Below are positions 1-4,968 of a DNA stretch of 7,801 nucleotides, piece by piece. The translations under genes and the position numbers were made by a program. Each line of letters starts with the position of its first letter. The first letter of the stretch is position 1. The DNA is from Caulobacteraceae bacterium (GTDB lineage: Bacteria; Pseudomonadota; Alphaproteobacteria; Caulobacterales; Caulobacteraceae). The stretch is taken from the NCBI GenBank assembly GCA_028291305.1, contig JAQGII010000143.1, positions 1-7,801 of the forward strand, written 5' to 3'. Under the pieces are notes generated by a model. That model was not told the DNA's origin. It did not search any database and saw only the letters and a program-made list of their open reading frames with translations.

Positions 1-1427
1 GCCGCGCCATAGGAGCCGTAGCCGTAGAGCAGCAGGGGGGCGGAGCCGTCCAGCGGCGTCCCGGCCTTCATCAGCACCGTGATCGGCACCTGCGCGCCGT
101 CCGACGCCGGGGCGTAGAGGCGGCGGGTGACATAGGCGGCCGGATCGTGGCCGGAGGGGATCTCCTGGGTCTTCCTCAAGGTCCGCCGGCGGGTCGTCAT
201 GTCGTAGTCGAACCACTGACGCGGGGTCGTCGGCGACTGGTAGACGAAGCGCAGCGAGGGGGTGTCGTATTCGTAGCCGCCTTCGAGGCCGAGGGCGTAG
301 GCCTCCTCGTCGAAGTCGATGGCGTGCTCGGCCAGGGTCCCGGCCTCGGTGATCACGATGCGGTTGTTGGCGTTCACCCGCTCCAGCCGCGCCAGATGCC
401 CCCTGAACGCCGTCAGGCCGACGATGAAGCGGCCCGGCTCATGCGGGACGAGGTCGCGCCAGGTGCGGCGCGAAGGGTCGGCCTCGTTGGCCAGCACCAG
501 CTTGAAATCGACGGCGCCATCCGCGTTGGTGCGGATCACGAAATGGCTCTTGCCGCCGGCGTCGGCCCAATGCTCCACCTCGTAGCGCAGCCCTTCGGTG
601 CGCGGCTCGACCACGAAGGGATCGAGGGTGGGATCGCAGGCGGGGATCAGGCGCGCCTCGCTGGTCTCCTGGTTGCCGAGGCCCAGGGCGATGTAGGCGC
701 GCGAGGCGGTGACGCTGACGCCCATGAAGAAGCCGTCGTCCTCTTCCTCATAGACCAGCGTGTCGTCGCTGCCCCGCGCCGGGCGGCGGTAGAGCTTGGC
801 GGGGCGGCCGTCGGCGTCGCGCCAGATCCAGAACAGCCACTGGGAGCAGGGGGAGAAGACGAAGTCGCCGGCGCCGCTCTCCACCGGTTCGGGCAGGAGC
901 TCCCCGGTCGCCAGGTCCTTGACGTAGATGCGGCAGACCTCCGAGCCCTGCTCGTCCACCGCATAGGCGTAGAGGGCGTGGTCGGGACTGTGTTCGGCGC
1001 CGACGACCTGGAAGAAGGCCTTGCCCCTGGCCTCGGCGTCGGCGTCCAGCAGCGCCTGCTCGCCGTCCGACGATCCCCGCGGCCGCCGGGCGTGGACGGG
1101 GTGCTGGGCGCCCGGCTCGTAGCGGACGTAATACTCCCACGGGCCGTCCGGCGTGGGCGCCGAGGAGTCGTCCTCCTTGATGCGGCCCTTCATCTCCTGG
1201 AACATCGCCGCCTGCAGCGCCTCGGTGGGGGCCAGCATGGCCTTGGCGTAGGCGTTCTCGGCCTCCAGGTGGTTCTTGACGTCTCTCTTGATCGCCGACG
1301 GGTCGCGCAGCACCTCACGCCAGTTGTCGTCCTTCATCCAGGCGTAGTCGTCGGTCCGGCGGCGGCCCAGTTGTTCGTGGCTGAGGGGCTCGACCTTGGC
1401 GACGGGCGGGATGGGACGGTCGGTCAT
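1..1427 (-). CDS. ptrB: Oligopeptidase B (S9A prolyl oligopeptidase family), 3' end outside window
   Basis: About 475 N-terminal residues are present; the family is usually about 690 long. Oligopeptidase B is a cytosolic serine peptidase that cuts short peptides after Arg or Lys. The visible part is the N-terminal lid helix and the beta-propeller: near residue 25 RRTDDYAWMKDD, then ENAYAKAML, a propeller with LVYEEEDDGFF and LGLGNQETSEARL, then the linker motif QEIPSGHDPAAYVTRRLYAP into the alpha/beta-hydrolase domain. The last visible motif is LLLYGYGSYG, the typical start of the catalytic domain. The Ser, Asp and His of the triad lie beyond the left edge, so activity cannot be judged. The ATG at 1427 is supported by AGGAG (1438-1434 on the minus strand) six bases upstream. 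It is divergent from a second protease gene, with 118 bases between the two starts. Identity is secure from several collinear PtrB motifs. Confidence 0.95.
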   Translation of the reverse strand, partial: MTDRPIPPVAKVEPLSHEQLGRRRTDDYAWMKDDNWREVLRDPSAIKRDVKNHLEAENAYAKAMLAPTEALQAAMFQEMKGRIKEDDSSAPTPDGPWEYYVRYEPGAQHPVHARRPRGSSDGEQALLDADAEARGKAFFQVVGAEHSPDHALYAYAVDEQGSEVCRIYVKDLATGELLPEPVESGAGDFVFSPCSQWLFWIWRDADGRPAKLYRRPARGSDDTLVYEEEDDGFFMGVSVTASRAYIALGLGNQETSEARLIPACDPTLDPFVVEPRTEGLRYEVEHWADAGGKSHFVIRTNADGAVDFKLVLANEADPSRRTWRDLVPHEPGRFIVGLTAFRGHLARLERVNANNRIVITEAGTLAEHAIDFDEEAYALGLEGGYEYDTPSLRFVYQSPTTPRQWFDYDMTTRRRTLRKTQEIPSGHDPAAYVTRRLYAPASDGAQVPITVLMKAGTPLDGSAPLLLYGYGSYGA

Positions 1428-1545
1428 GGTTTGCTCCTGCCCATCGTATATGGCCCCCCGTTTCTGGAAGCTGGCAGGGCGGCAGGCAAGGCGCTTGTGC
1501 CGGAGCGGCGACGCGCCGAACAATAGCGGTTCGCAAGGACCGTCG

Positions 1546-2325
1546 ATGCCGTTCGATTTCATCATCGCCCTGGAGCAGGCCACGGTGGCCGTGGGCCAGG
1601 TCCCCGGCGGCGGTCCGGCCACCGCGGCGACCGGCTTTCTGGTCAACGATCCCCTGCCGGACGGGACCCCGCGCATCGTCCTGGTCACCGCCCGCCACGT
1701 GCTCACCCGGATCGCCGGGCCGCAGTTGCAGATCGGCCTGCACCTGCACAATCCCGACGGGACCTGGCGCAAGGAATGGTGGATCGAGTCGATCAGCGAC
1801 GGCGACCGCCCGCTGTGGGCGCGCCACCCGGTCTATGACGTGGCGGTCCTGCCGGTCCAGACGCCGCCGGAAGTGGCCGCCCAGGCCATCCCCATCGCCT
1901 GGCTGGCGGACGAGAACACCTTCGAGCGCGACCAGATCGCGCCGGGCGACCAGATGAACGTGCTCGGCTTCGCCGACGGGCTGGCGTCCGACGAACGGGG
2001 TTTCGCCATCCTGCGTTCGGGCCACCTGTCGTCCTATCCGCTGACGCCGGCCACCCAGGGGACCTTCCTGATCGACTATGCGGTGGTGACGGGCAATTCC
2101 GGGGCTCCGGTGTTCCGCGCGCATCAGGAGGAGGCGCGTCGGGCGCAGCCGGCCGGCAGCGACGGCCCGGCGCCGGACGAATTCATCGCCGGCATGCTGG
2201 CCCAGCAGATCATCGCCGAGGGCCGCTCGATCAACCTGGGCCTGGCGGTGCATGCCGTCTACATCCGCCAAACGCTCAAGCTGCTCGACGCGCCTCCCGA
2301 GCCGTCCGCGGCCCCTGCGCCCTGA
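1546..2325 (+). CDS. Trypsin-like serine protease, cytoplasmic type (Trypsin_2-like)
   Basis: The 259-residue protein has the chymotrypsin-fold triad in order: His51 in VTARHV, Asp98 in YDVAVL and Ser185 in TGNSGAPVF. Spacing and total length fit a single protease domain with almost nothing else: no PDZ domain, no membrane segment and no signal peptide (the N-terminus MPFDFIIALEQATVAV leads straight into the first strand). It probably acts in the cytoplasm; its substrate is unknown. The C-terminus ends in a Pro/Ala-rich tail. The ATG at 1546 is chosen because AAGGA (1535-1539) sits six bases upstream and the domain begins there; the open frame extends back to 1396 but that part overlaps ptrB on the other strand. 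The catalytic motif has Ala where secreted trypsins have Gly (GNSGG), a change often seen in bacterial members of this group. The fold call is confident; the role is unknown. Confidence 0.9.
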   Translation: MPFDFIIALEQATVAVGQVPGGGPATAATGFLVNDPLPDGTPRIVLVTARHVLTRIAGPQLQIGLHLHNPDGTWRKEWWIESISDGDRPLWARHPVYDVAVLPVQTPPEVAAQAIPIAWLADENTFERDQIAPGDQMNVLGFADGLASDERGFAILRSGHLSSYPLTPATQGTFLIDYAVVTGNSGAPVFRAHQEEARRAQPAGSDGPAPDEFIAGMLAQQIIAEGRSINLGLAVHAVYIRQTLKLLDAPPEPSAAPAP

Positions 2326-2482
2326 GTTTTCGCAAACGAACTTGCGCCCTCAAGCCAAGCGTTCGCCCGACGATTTCTCAAGCCCCGCCCCGCTTCTTCT
2401 TCGCTAGGCGTGTATTGCGTCCCATCCCCATTGTGGCATCCTCAGTCCAGGCGCACCCTAAAAGCGCCAGGAGGAAGCAGTT

Positions 2483-2989
2483 ATGATGGAGCGTGTTTTG
2501 AGTTGGGCCCTGGGTCTGACGCTTGCGGTTCTGTTGCTTATGGTCGCCTTGGTGCAAATAACGGGTCAGACGCCCAACCCGATCTTCGGCATGATTGCCG
2601 CGCGGTCCCACATCGGCTTGTTCGAACCCTACGGCCGCTATCTCGTCGTCCTCGTCGAACTCGTCGCCGCGGGTCTGGTGGTCTATCCGCGCACCCGGGC
2701 CAGGGGCGCGATGCTCACCCTGGTGATCGCGCTCAGCGCCATCGTCCTGCATCTGAGCCCCTGGCTCGGCGTGCAGGTGCTGCAGGGGCCGGCGGTTTCC
2801 CAAGCCCTGGCGCTCGGCCGTTCGGCGGCGCAGATCGACGCCATGGGCCTGCCCACCGACAAGGGCGGCCTGTTCCTGTTGTCGCTGGCCATCGCGGTCC
2901 TGTCCGCGGGTACCGTCTTCGTCGAAAAGGCCAAGGTGAAGGCCCTGTCGACCAAGAAGGCCAAGAAGCCTATCGGCGCCTTCGCCTGA
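2483..2989 (+). CDS. DoxX-like four-helix inner-membrane protein
   Basis: The 168-residue protein has four hydrophobic segments at about residues 5-27, 49-69, 75-92 and 128-147. The middle contains FEPYGRYLVVLVELVAAGLVV, then YPRTRARGAM and LHLSPWLGV, a pattern typical of DoxX-family membrane proteins (a GR-rich turn before a VEL-containing helix, a short PRT loop, then a helix ending in an HL/SP motif). The C-terminal tail after the last helix is rich in lysine (VEKAKVKALSTKKAKK) and probably faces the cytoplasm. The ATG at 2483 follows a strong AGGAGG (2469-2474) with an eight-base spacer; a second ATG directly after it is spaced less well. It stands alone between a protease gene and a MucR-type gene. 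The biochemical role of most DoxX-like proteins is unsettled, so none is assigned. Membership rests on pattern recognition. Confidence 0.8.
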   Translation: MMERVLSWALGLTLAVLLLMVALVQITGQTPNPIFGMIAARSHIGLFEPYGRYLVVLVELVAAGLVVYPRTRARGAMLTLVIALSAIVLHLSPWLGVQVLQGPAVSQALALGRSAAQIDAMGLPTDKGGLFLLSLAIAVLSAGTVFVEKAKVKALSTKKAKKPIGAFA

Positions 2990-3011
2990 CGGCAGCCTGG
3001 TGACGTGAAGC

Positions 3012-3032
3012 GGCGGGCCCGCGCGGCCCGCC
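3012..3032 (+). terminator. GC hairpin after the DoxX-like gene
   Basis: A perfect 8-bp stem (GGCGGGCC pairing with GGCCCGCC) encloses a five-base loop (CGCGC), starting 22 bases after the DoxX-like stop codon. There is no T-run after it, so it is a weak or factor-assisted terminator candidate, or a transcript-stabilising hairpin. Confidence 0.45.
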
Positions 3033-3123
3033 CGCAACGCCTGCCTCCATGGTCGGGCGGCGGTTGCGCCGTGCATTGTTGCGCGCCACGCCGCCAGTTT
3101 GCCGTAATTGACCAGCACGCTCA

Positions 3124-3152
3124 GAAAAATCGTGCGCCGCGCCGGCCACGAT
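3124..3152 (-). terminator. Terminator-like hairpin with T-run, reading leftward
   Basis: On the minus strand a stem ATCGTG-GCC pairs with GGC-CACGAT (nine pairs, one bulged base, five-base loop GGCGC) and is followed directly by TTTTCTGA. A GC-rich stem followed by Ts is the usual form of an intrinsic terminator. No minus-strand gene is recognised to its right, so it may end a small RNA, or catch antisense transcription from the MucR-like region, or be chance. Confidence 0.4.
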
Positions 3153-3266
3153 GTGCTTGCGGCGCCGATTCATGTCCTGCGATGACGAGCCATTGCTCAT
3201 CTTGCGCCGGTTATCTGGCGATATCCTTTGGCTGAGGCGTCCTTTCTCTTGTTTTTGACTGGCCCG

Positions 3267-3282
3267 GCCAAGCGAACTTGGC
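3267..3282. repeat. Inverted repeat upstream of the MucR-like gene
   Basis: GCCAAG and CTTGGC form a perfect 6-bp inverted repeat around CGAA. It begins six bases after the TTGACT at 3255-3260, where a promoter spacer would be, so it could be an operator; it could also form a small hairpin. Confidence 0.35.
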
Positions 3283-3301
3283 TATTCACGGCGCCCACTG
3301 A

Positions 3302-3320
3302 TCGGCGACCCCGTCGCCGA
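3302..3320 (+). promoter_or_regulatory. Leader hairpin just before the MucR-like start codon
   Basis: TCGGCGAC and GTCGCCGA form a perfect 8-bp stem around a three-base CCC loop. It ends 11 bases before the ATG at 3332, about where a ribosome-binding site would begin, and no Shine-Dalgarno sequence is visible between them. It could modulate translation if it lies within the transcript; the transcript start is unknown. Confidence 0.4.
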
Positions 3321-3331
3321 CCCATAGATTC

Positions 3332-3760
3332 ATGGACAAGGCCGAGATGGAAGAAAGAGCCGAAGTTATCCAAATGACCGCGGACATCGTGTCCGCCTAC
3401 GTCGGCAACAACATCGTCGCCGCCGGCGATCTGCCGACCTTGATCCAGACCGTGCACCGCGCCCTCGCGGGCGCGTCCGGCCCGGCCGACGCGGTCGAAG
3501 CGCCCAAGGAGCCGGCGGTCCCGGTGAAGCGCTCCATCACCCCGGGCTTCCTGGTCTGTCTGGAGGACGGTCGCAAGTTCAAGTCGCTCAAGCGGCACCT
3601 GCGCACCAAATACAACCTGAGCCCCGAGGACTATCGGGCCAAGTGGGGCCTGGCCAAGGACTATCCGATGGTCGCGCCCGACTACGCCAAGGCCCGTTCG
3701 GACCTCGCCAAGCAGATGGGCCTGGGCCAGGGCGGACGCCAGGCGGCCCGCAAGCGCTAG
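3332..3760 (+). CDS. MucR/Ros-family transcriptional regulator with degenerate zinc site
   Basis: The 142-residue protein has the MucR family layout: an N-terminal helix region with TADIVSAYVGNN (about 16-27) and DLPTLIQTVHRAL, a Pro/Ala-rich linker (about 50-66), then the DNA-binding domain KFKSLKRHLRTKYNLSPEDY and YRAKWGL...YPMVAPDYAKARSDLAKQMGLG. Such proteins bind AT-rich promoters, form oligomers through the N-terminal part, and in Caulobacter repress G1-phase genes and often their own. The zinc position series is Cys76, Asp79, His89, and then Lys93-Tyr94 where Ros has His; so only a partial ligand set remains. Variants of this family that fold without zinc are known from Mesorhizobium. 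The start is uncertain: the ATG at 3332 has no ribosome-binding site, while the ATG at 3347 has AAGG (3338-3341) five bases before it; N-terminal length fits either. The gene is monocistronic, followed by a strong hairpin. Confidence 0.93.
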   Translation: MDKAEMEERAEVIQMTADIVSAYVGNNIVAAGDLPTLIQTVHRALAGASGPADAVEAPKEPAVPVKRSITPGFLVCLEDGRKFKSLKRHLRTKYNLSPEDYRAKWGLAKDYPMVAPDYAKARSDLAKQMGLGQGGRQAARKR

Positions 3761-3776
3761 ACTCTGTCCGTTACTG

Positions 3777-3818
3777 GAATCGCAACGCCCGCCGGCCCTC
3801 CGGCGGGCGTTGCGATTC
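3777..3818 (+). terminator. Perfect 19-bp stem terminator hairpin after the MucR-like gene
   Basis: Bases 3777-3795 pair without mismatch with 3800-3818 around a four-base CCCT loop, starting 16 bases after the MucR-like stop codon. The inner 14 pairs are mostly G-C; the outer five on each side are a GANTC site (GAATC on the left, GATTC on the right). No T-run follows, but the stem is long enough to act as a terminator or to insulate the next gene's promoter. Confidence 0.75.
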
Positions 3819-3898
3819 TGCTCGACTCGAGTCTGCGGATTCGGCCGCGACCGATTGACTCTGCTGGGATATTTATGACTCAGCCCCGCAAATAGCGC

Positions 3899-3931
3899 TT
3901 GCCACCGATTCGCTGGTTAAGAGATAGTGAA
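3899..3931 (+). promoter_or_regulatory. Possible PAS gene promoter with near-CtrA box
   Basis: TTGCCA (3899-3904) and GATAGT (3923-3928) are separated by 18 bases and could form a -35/-10 pair giving a start near 3935. TTAA (3917-3920), seven bases, then TGAA (3928-3931) differs by one base from the CtrA consensus TTAA-N7-TTAA and overlaps the -10. Both elements are imperfect. Confidence 0.3.
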
Positions 3932-3964
3932 TCAACGTGATTCCAAGGGGTTGTTGAGGAATCC

Positions 3965-3968
3965 GGAG
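3965..3968 (+). promoter_or_regulatory. Ribosome-binding site that sets the PAS gene start
   Basis: GGAG lies six bases before the ATG at 3975. The upstream GTG at 3927 in the same frame has no such site and would lie inside the proposed promoter, so the ATG is preferred. Confidence 0.6.
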
Positions 3969-3974
3969 AGGGCG

Positions 3975-4454
3975 ATGCAAATCGGAACGCCGGTCAGCGC
4001 GGTGCGCGCACACGAGGAGATGTTCGCCTACTGGTCATCGCGCCGGCAGGGCGGGCGTCTGCCTGGCCGGGCCAGCATCCACCCCGACCATTTCAAGCGC
4101 CACCTGCCCACCACCAGCCTGATCGACGTGCTGCCGGGCCGGCGCGACTACCGCCTGCGCTTGGCCGGCACGGGCCTCTACGGCGTCTATGGCCGCGAGA
4201 TCACCGGCCGCTCCCTCGAGGATGTCTACGCCGCCCCCGCCGTCGCCTACTGGCGCCAGGAGCTGGACGAGATCGTCGACAGCCGCCGTCCGGGCGTCGG
4301 GGTGCACAACCTCGCCTGGCGCGGAGCCTCGCACCTGTCGATCCTGTGGCTGCGCCTGCCGCTGGCCAGCAACGGCGTCGATGTGGACATGATCCTGGGC
4401 TACGACGTGGTGGTCGGCCACCACAGCGAAAGCAGCGGAATCCGCGCGGCCTGA
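3975..4454 (+). CDS. Single-domain PAS protein (PAS_5 / DUF1457 type)
   Basis: The 159-residue protein consists of one PAS_5-like domain. The family pattern is visible: YWSSRRQGGRLPGRASIHP (about 19-37, the 'W..LR.GGRLP.R..I.P' motif), HLPTTSLIDVL, then YRLRLAGTGLYGVYGREITGRSLEDVY (about 55-81), a run of helices, and a final strand WLRLPLASNGVDVDMILGYDVV. There is no membrane segment, kinase or output domain, so it probably acts by binding partners. In Caulobacter crescentus the single-domain PAS protein MopJ interacts with DivJ and affects CtrA; this protein could be its counterpart or a paralogue, but I cannot establish orthology from sequence memory. A DivJ-like gene lies 1.5 kb away. The gene follows a strong hairpin and a GANTC-dense promoter region, and converges with sufE nine bases after its stop. 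Opening at GTG 3927 would add 16 unlikely residues. Confidence 0.88.
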   Translation: MQIGTPVSAVRAHEEMFAYWSSRRQGGRLPGRASIHPDHFKRHLPTTSLIDVLPGRRDYRLRLAGTGLYGVYGREITGRSLEDVYAAPAVAYWRQELDEIVDSRRPGVGVHNLAWRGASHLSILWLRLPLASNGVDVDMILGYDVVVGHHSESSGIRAA

Positions 4455-4464
4455 CAATCAGGCC
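4448..4464. terminator. Inverted repeat across the convergent PAS gene and sufE stops
   Basis: GGCCTGA and TCAGGCC form a perfect 7-bp inverted repeat around CAA. It contains the TGA stop of the PAS gene and touches the last base of the sufE stop. It is suited to a two-way terminator, though the stem is short and no T-run follows on either strand. Confidence 0.45.
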
Positions 4465-4895
4465 TAGCTCTCGGCCGACTCGCCAGCCTTCACCGCCATC
4501 GCGTCGCGGCGGATCCGTTCGATCATCGAGAACAGGCCGTTGGAACGCTGCGTCGACAGGGCGCCGACCAGTCCCAGGCGGTCGAAGGCGGCGCGGGGAT
4601 CGAACGCCATGATCTCGCCCGGCGCGCGGCCGGAATAGAGGCGCACGACGATGGCGATCAGGCCGCGCACGATGTGGGCGTCGGAATCGCCGCGGAACAG
4701 CAGGGTCCCGTCCGGTCCCGCCTCGGTCGTCAGCCACACCTGGCTGGCGCAGCCGCGCACCTTGTTGATGTCCGACCGCTCGTTGTCCGACAGGGGCGCA
4801 AGGTCGCGGCCCAGGTCGATCACATAGCGGTAGCGCTCCTCCCAGTCGCCCATCAGGTCGAACTCGGCGGCCAGTTCCTCAAGTTCGTCGGTCAT
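4464..4895 (-). CDS. sufE: SufE-family cysteine desulfurase-activating protein
   Basis: The 143-residue protein is close to the usual SufE length (about 140). SufE takes persulfide sulfur from the cysteine desulfurase SufS and passes it to the SufBCD scaffold for iron-sulfur cluster assembly in the cytoplasm. The sulfur-accepting residue is Cys49 in KVRGCASQVWL, matching the conserved GCxSQVW motif around Cys51 of the Escherichia coli protein. Other family marks are GDWEERYRYVIDLGRDLAPL (16-35), FRGDSDAHIVRGLIAIV and FSMIERIRRDA. The start is placed at ATG 4895 (MTDELEELAAEFDL); in-frame alternatives are ATG 4907 and GTG 4916, and none has a clear ribosome-binding site. It lies 73 bases downstream of the soluble kinase on the same strand, away from any visible suf operon, which is common for alphaproteobacterial sufE. 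Confidence 0.93.
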   Translation of the reverse strand: MTDELEELAAEFDLMGDWEERYRYVIDLGRDLAPLSDNERSDINKVRGCASQVWLTTEAGPDGTLLFRGDSDAHIVRGLIAIVVRLYSGRAPGEIMAFDPRAAFDRLGLVGALSTQRSNGLFSMIERIRRDAMAVKAGESAES

Positions 4896-4943
4896 GCACG
4901 CGGCCATAGGCAGCACTTAAGAGGCCCGTGGCCGGATAGCAAC

Positions 4944-4960
4944 GCGCCGCCGTGCGGCGC
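4944..4960 (-). terminator. Short GC hairpin between the soluble kinase and sufE
   Basis: GCGCCGC and GCGGCGC form a perfect 7-bp stem around a three-base loop, starting eight bases after the kinase stop on the minus strand. There is no T-run, so termination would be partial at best. Confidence 0.35.
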
Positions 4961-4968
4961 CGGGCCGA

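Larger units (their letters stand above)
2990..3331. other. 342-base intergenic region with three hairpins, no convincing gene
   Basis: I see no credible coding sequence here: the short open frames on both strands are rich in Arg, Cys or Pro and none has a family signature. It holds a GC hairpin just after the DoxX-like gene (3012-3032), a minus-strand terminator-like hairpin (3124-3152), an inverted repeat at 3267-3282 and a leader hairpin just before the MucR-like start (3302-3320). GANTC sites lie at 3167-3171 and 3327-3331. A possible -35 element TTGACT is at 3255-3260, but no well-spaced -10 partner is evident. Confidence 0.6.
3760..3963. promoter_or_regulatory. Dense cluster of 12 GANTC (CcrM) sites
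   Basis: GANTC occurs at 3760, 3777, 3814, 3824, 3829, 3838, 3857, 3877, 3907, 3929, 3939 and 3959 (first base of each). By eye I find about the same number in the remaining 7.6 kb. In Alphaproteobacteria GANTC is methylated by CcrM, and GcrA together with the housekeeping sigma factor reads methylation at some promoters. The cluster spans the end of the MucR-like gene, its terminator, and the promoter and leader of the PAS gene, so the likely target is PAS gene transcription. The sites are certain; methylation and function are inferred. Confidence 0.7.

Noticed and set aside
1445..1450. TATACG on the minus strand as a ptrB -10 element
   Set aside because: It would place the transcript start at the ribosome-binding site and no -35 partner is seen.
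147..1526. 459-residue open frame on the plus strand opposite ptrB
   Set aside because: It is the antisense shadow of a gene with clear oligopeptidase B motifs; its product is low-complexity Gly/Val/Arg with no family pattern.
2331..2346. Small hairpin CGCAA...TTGCG after the trypsin-like gene
   Set aside because: Only five pairs and no T-run, so too weak to call a terminator.
2378..3118. 246-residue open frame on the minus strand opposite the DoxX-like gene
   Set aside because: It is Gln/Arg/Gly-rich with no motif, while the plus strand has a strong ribosome-binding site and four membrane helices.
2970..3200. 76-residue minus-strand frame starting MSNGSSSQDMN
   Set aside because: It begins plausibly but runs through the terminator-like hairpin and the GC hairpin into Arg-rich sequence; no family recognised.
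3005..3235. 76-residue plus-strand frame after the DoxX-like gene
   Set aside because: It starts next to the GC hairpin, is Arg/Cys-rich, and has no ribosome-binding site or recognisable domain.
3197..3598. 133-residue minus-strand frame opposite the MucR-like gene
   Set aside because: Shadow of a clear MucR-family gene, with no motif of its own.
3855..3875. TTGACT followed by TATTTA as a PAS gene promoter
   Set aside because: The spacer is only nine bases, too short for a housekeeping promoter.
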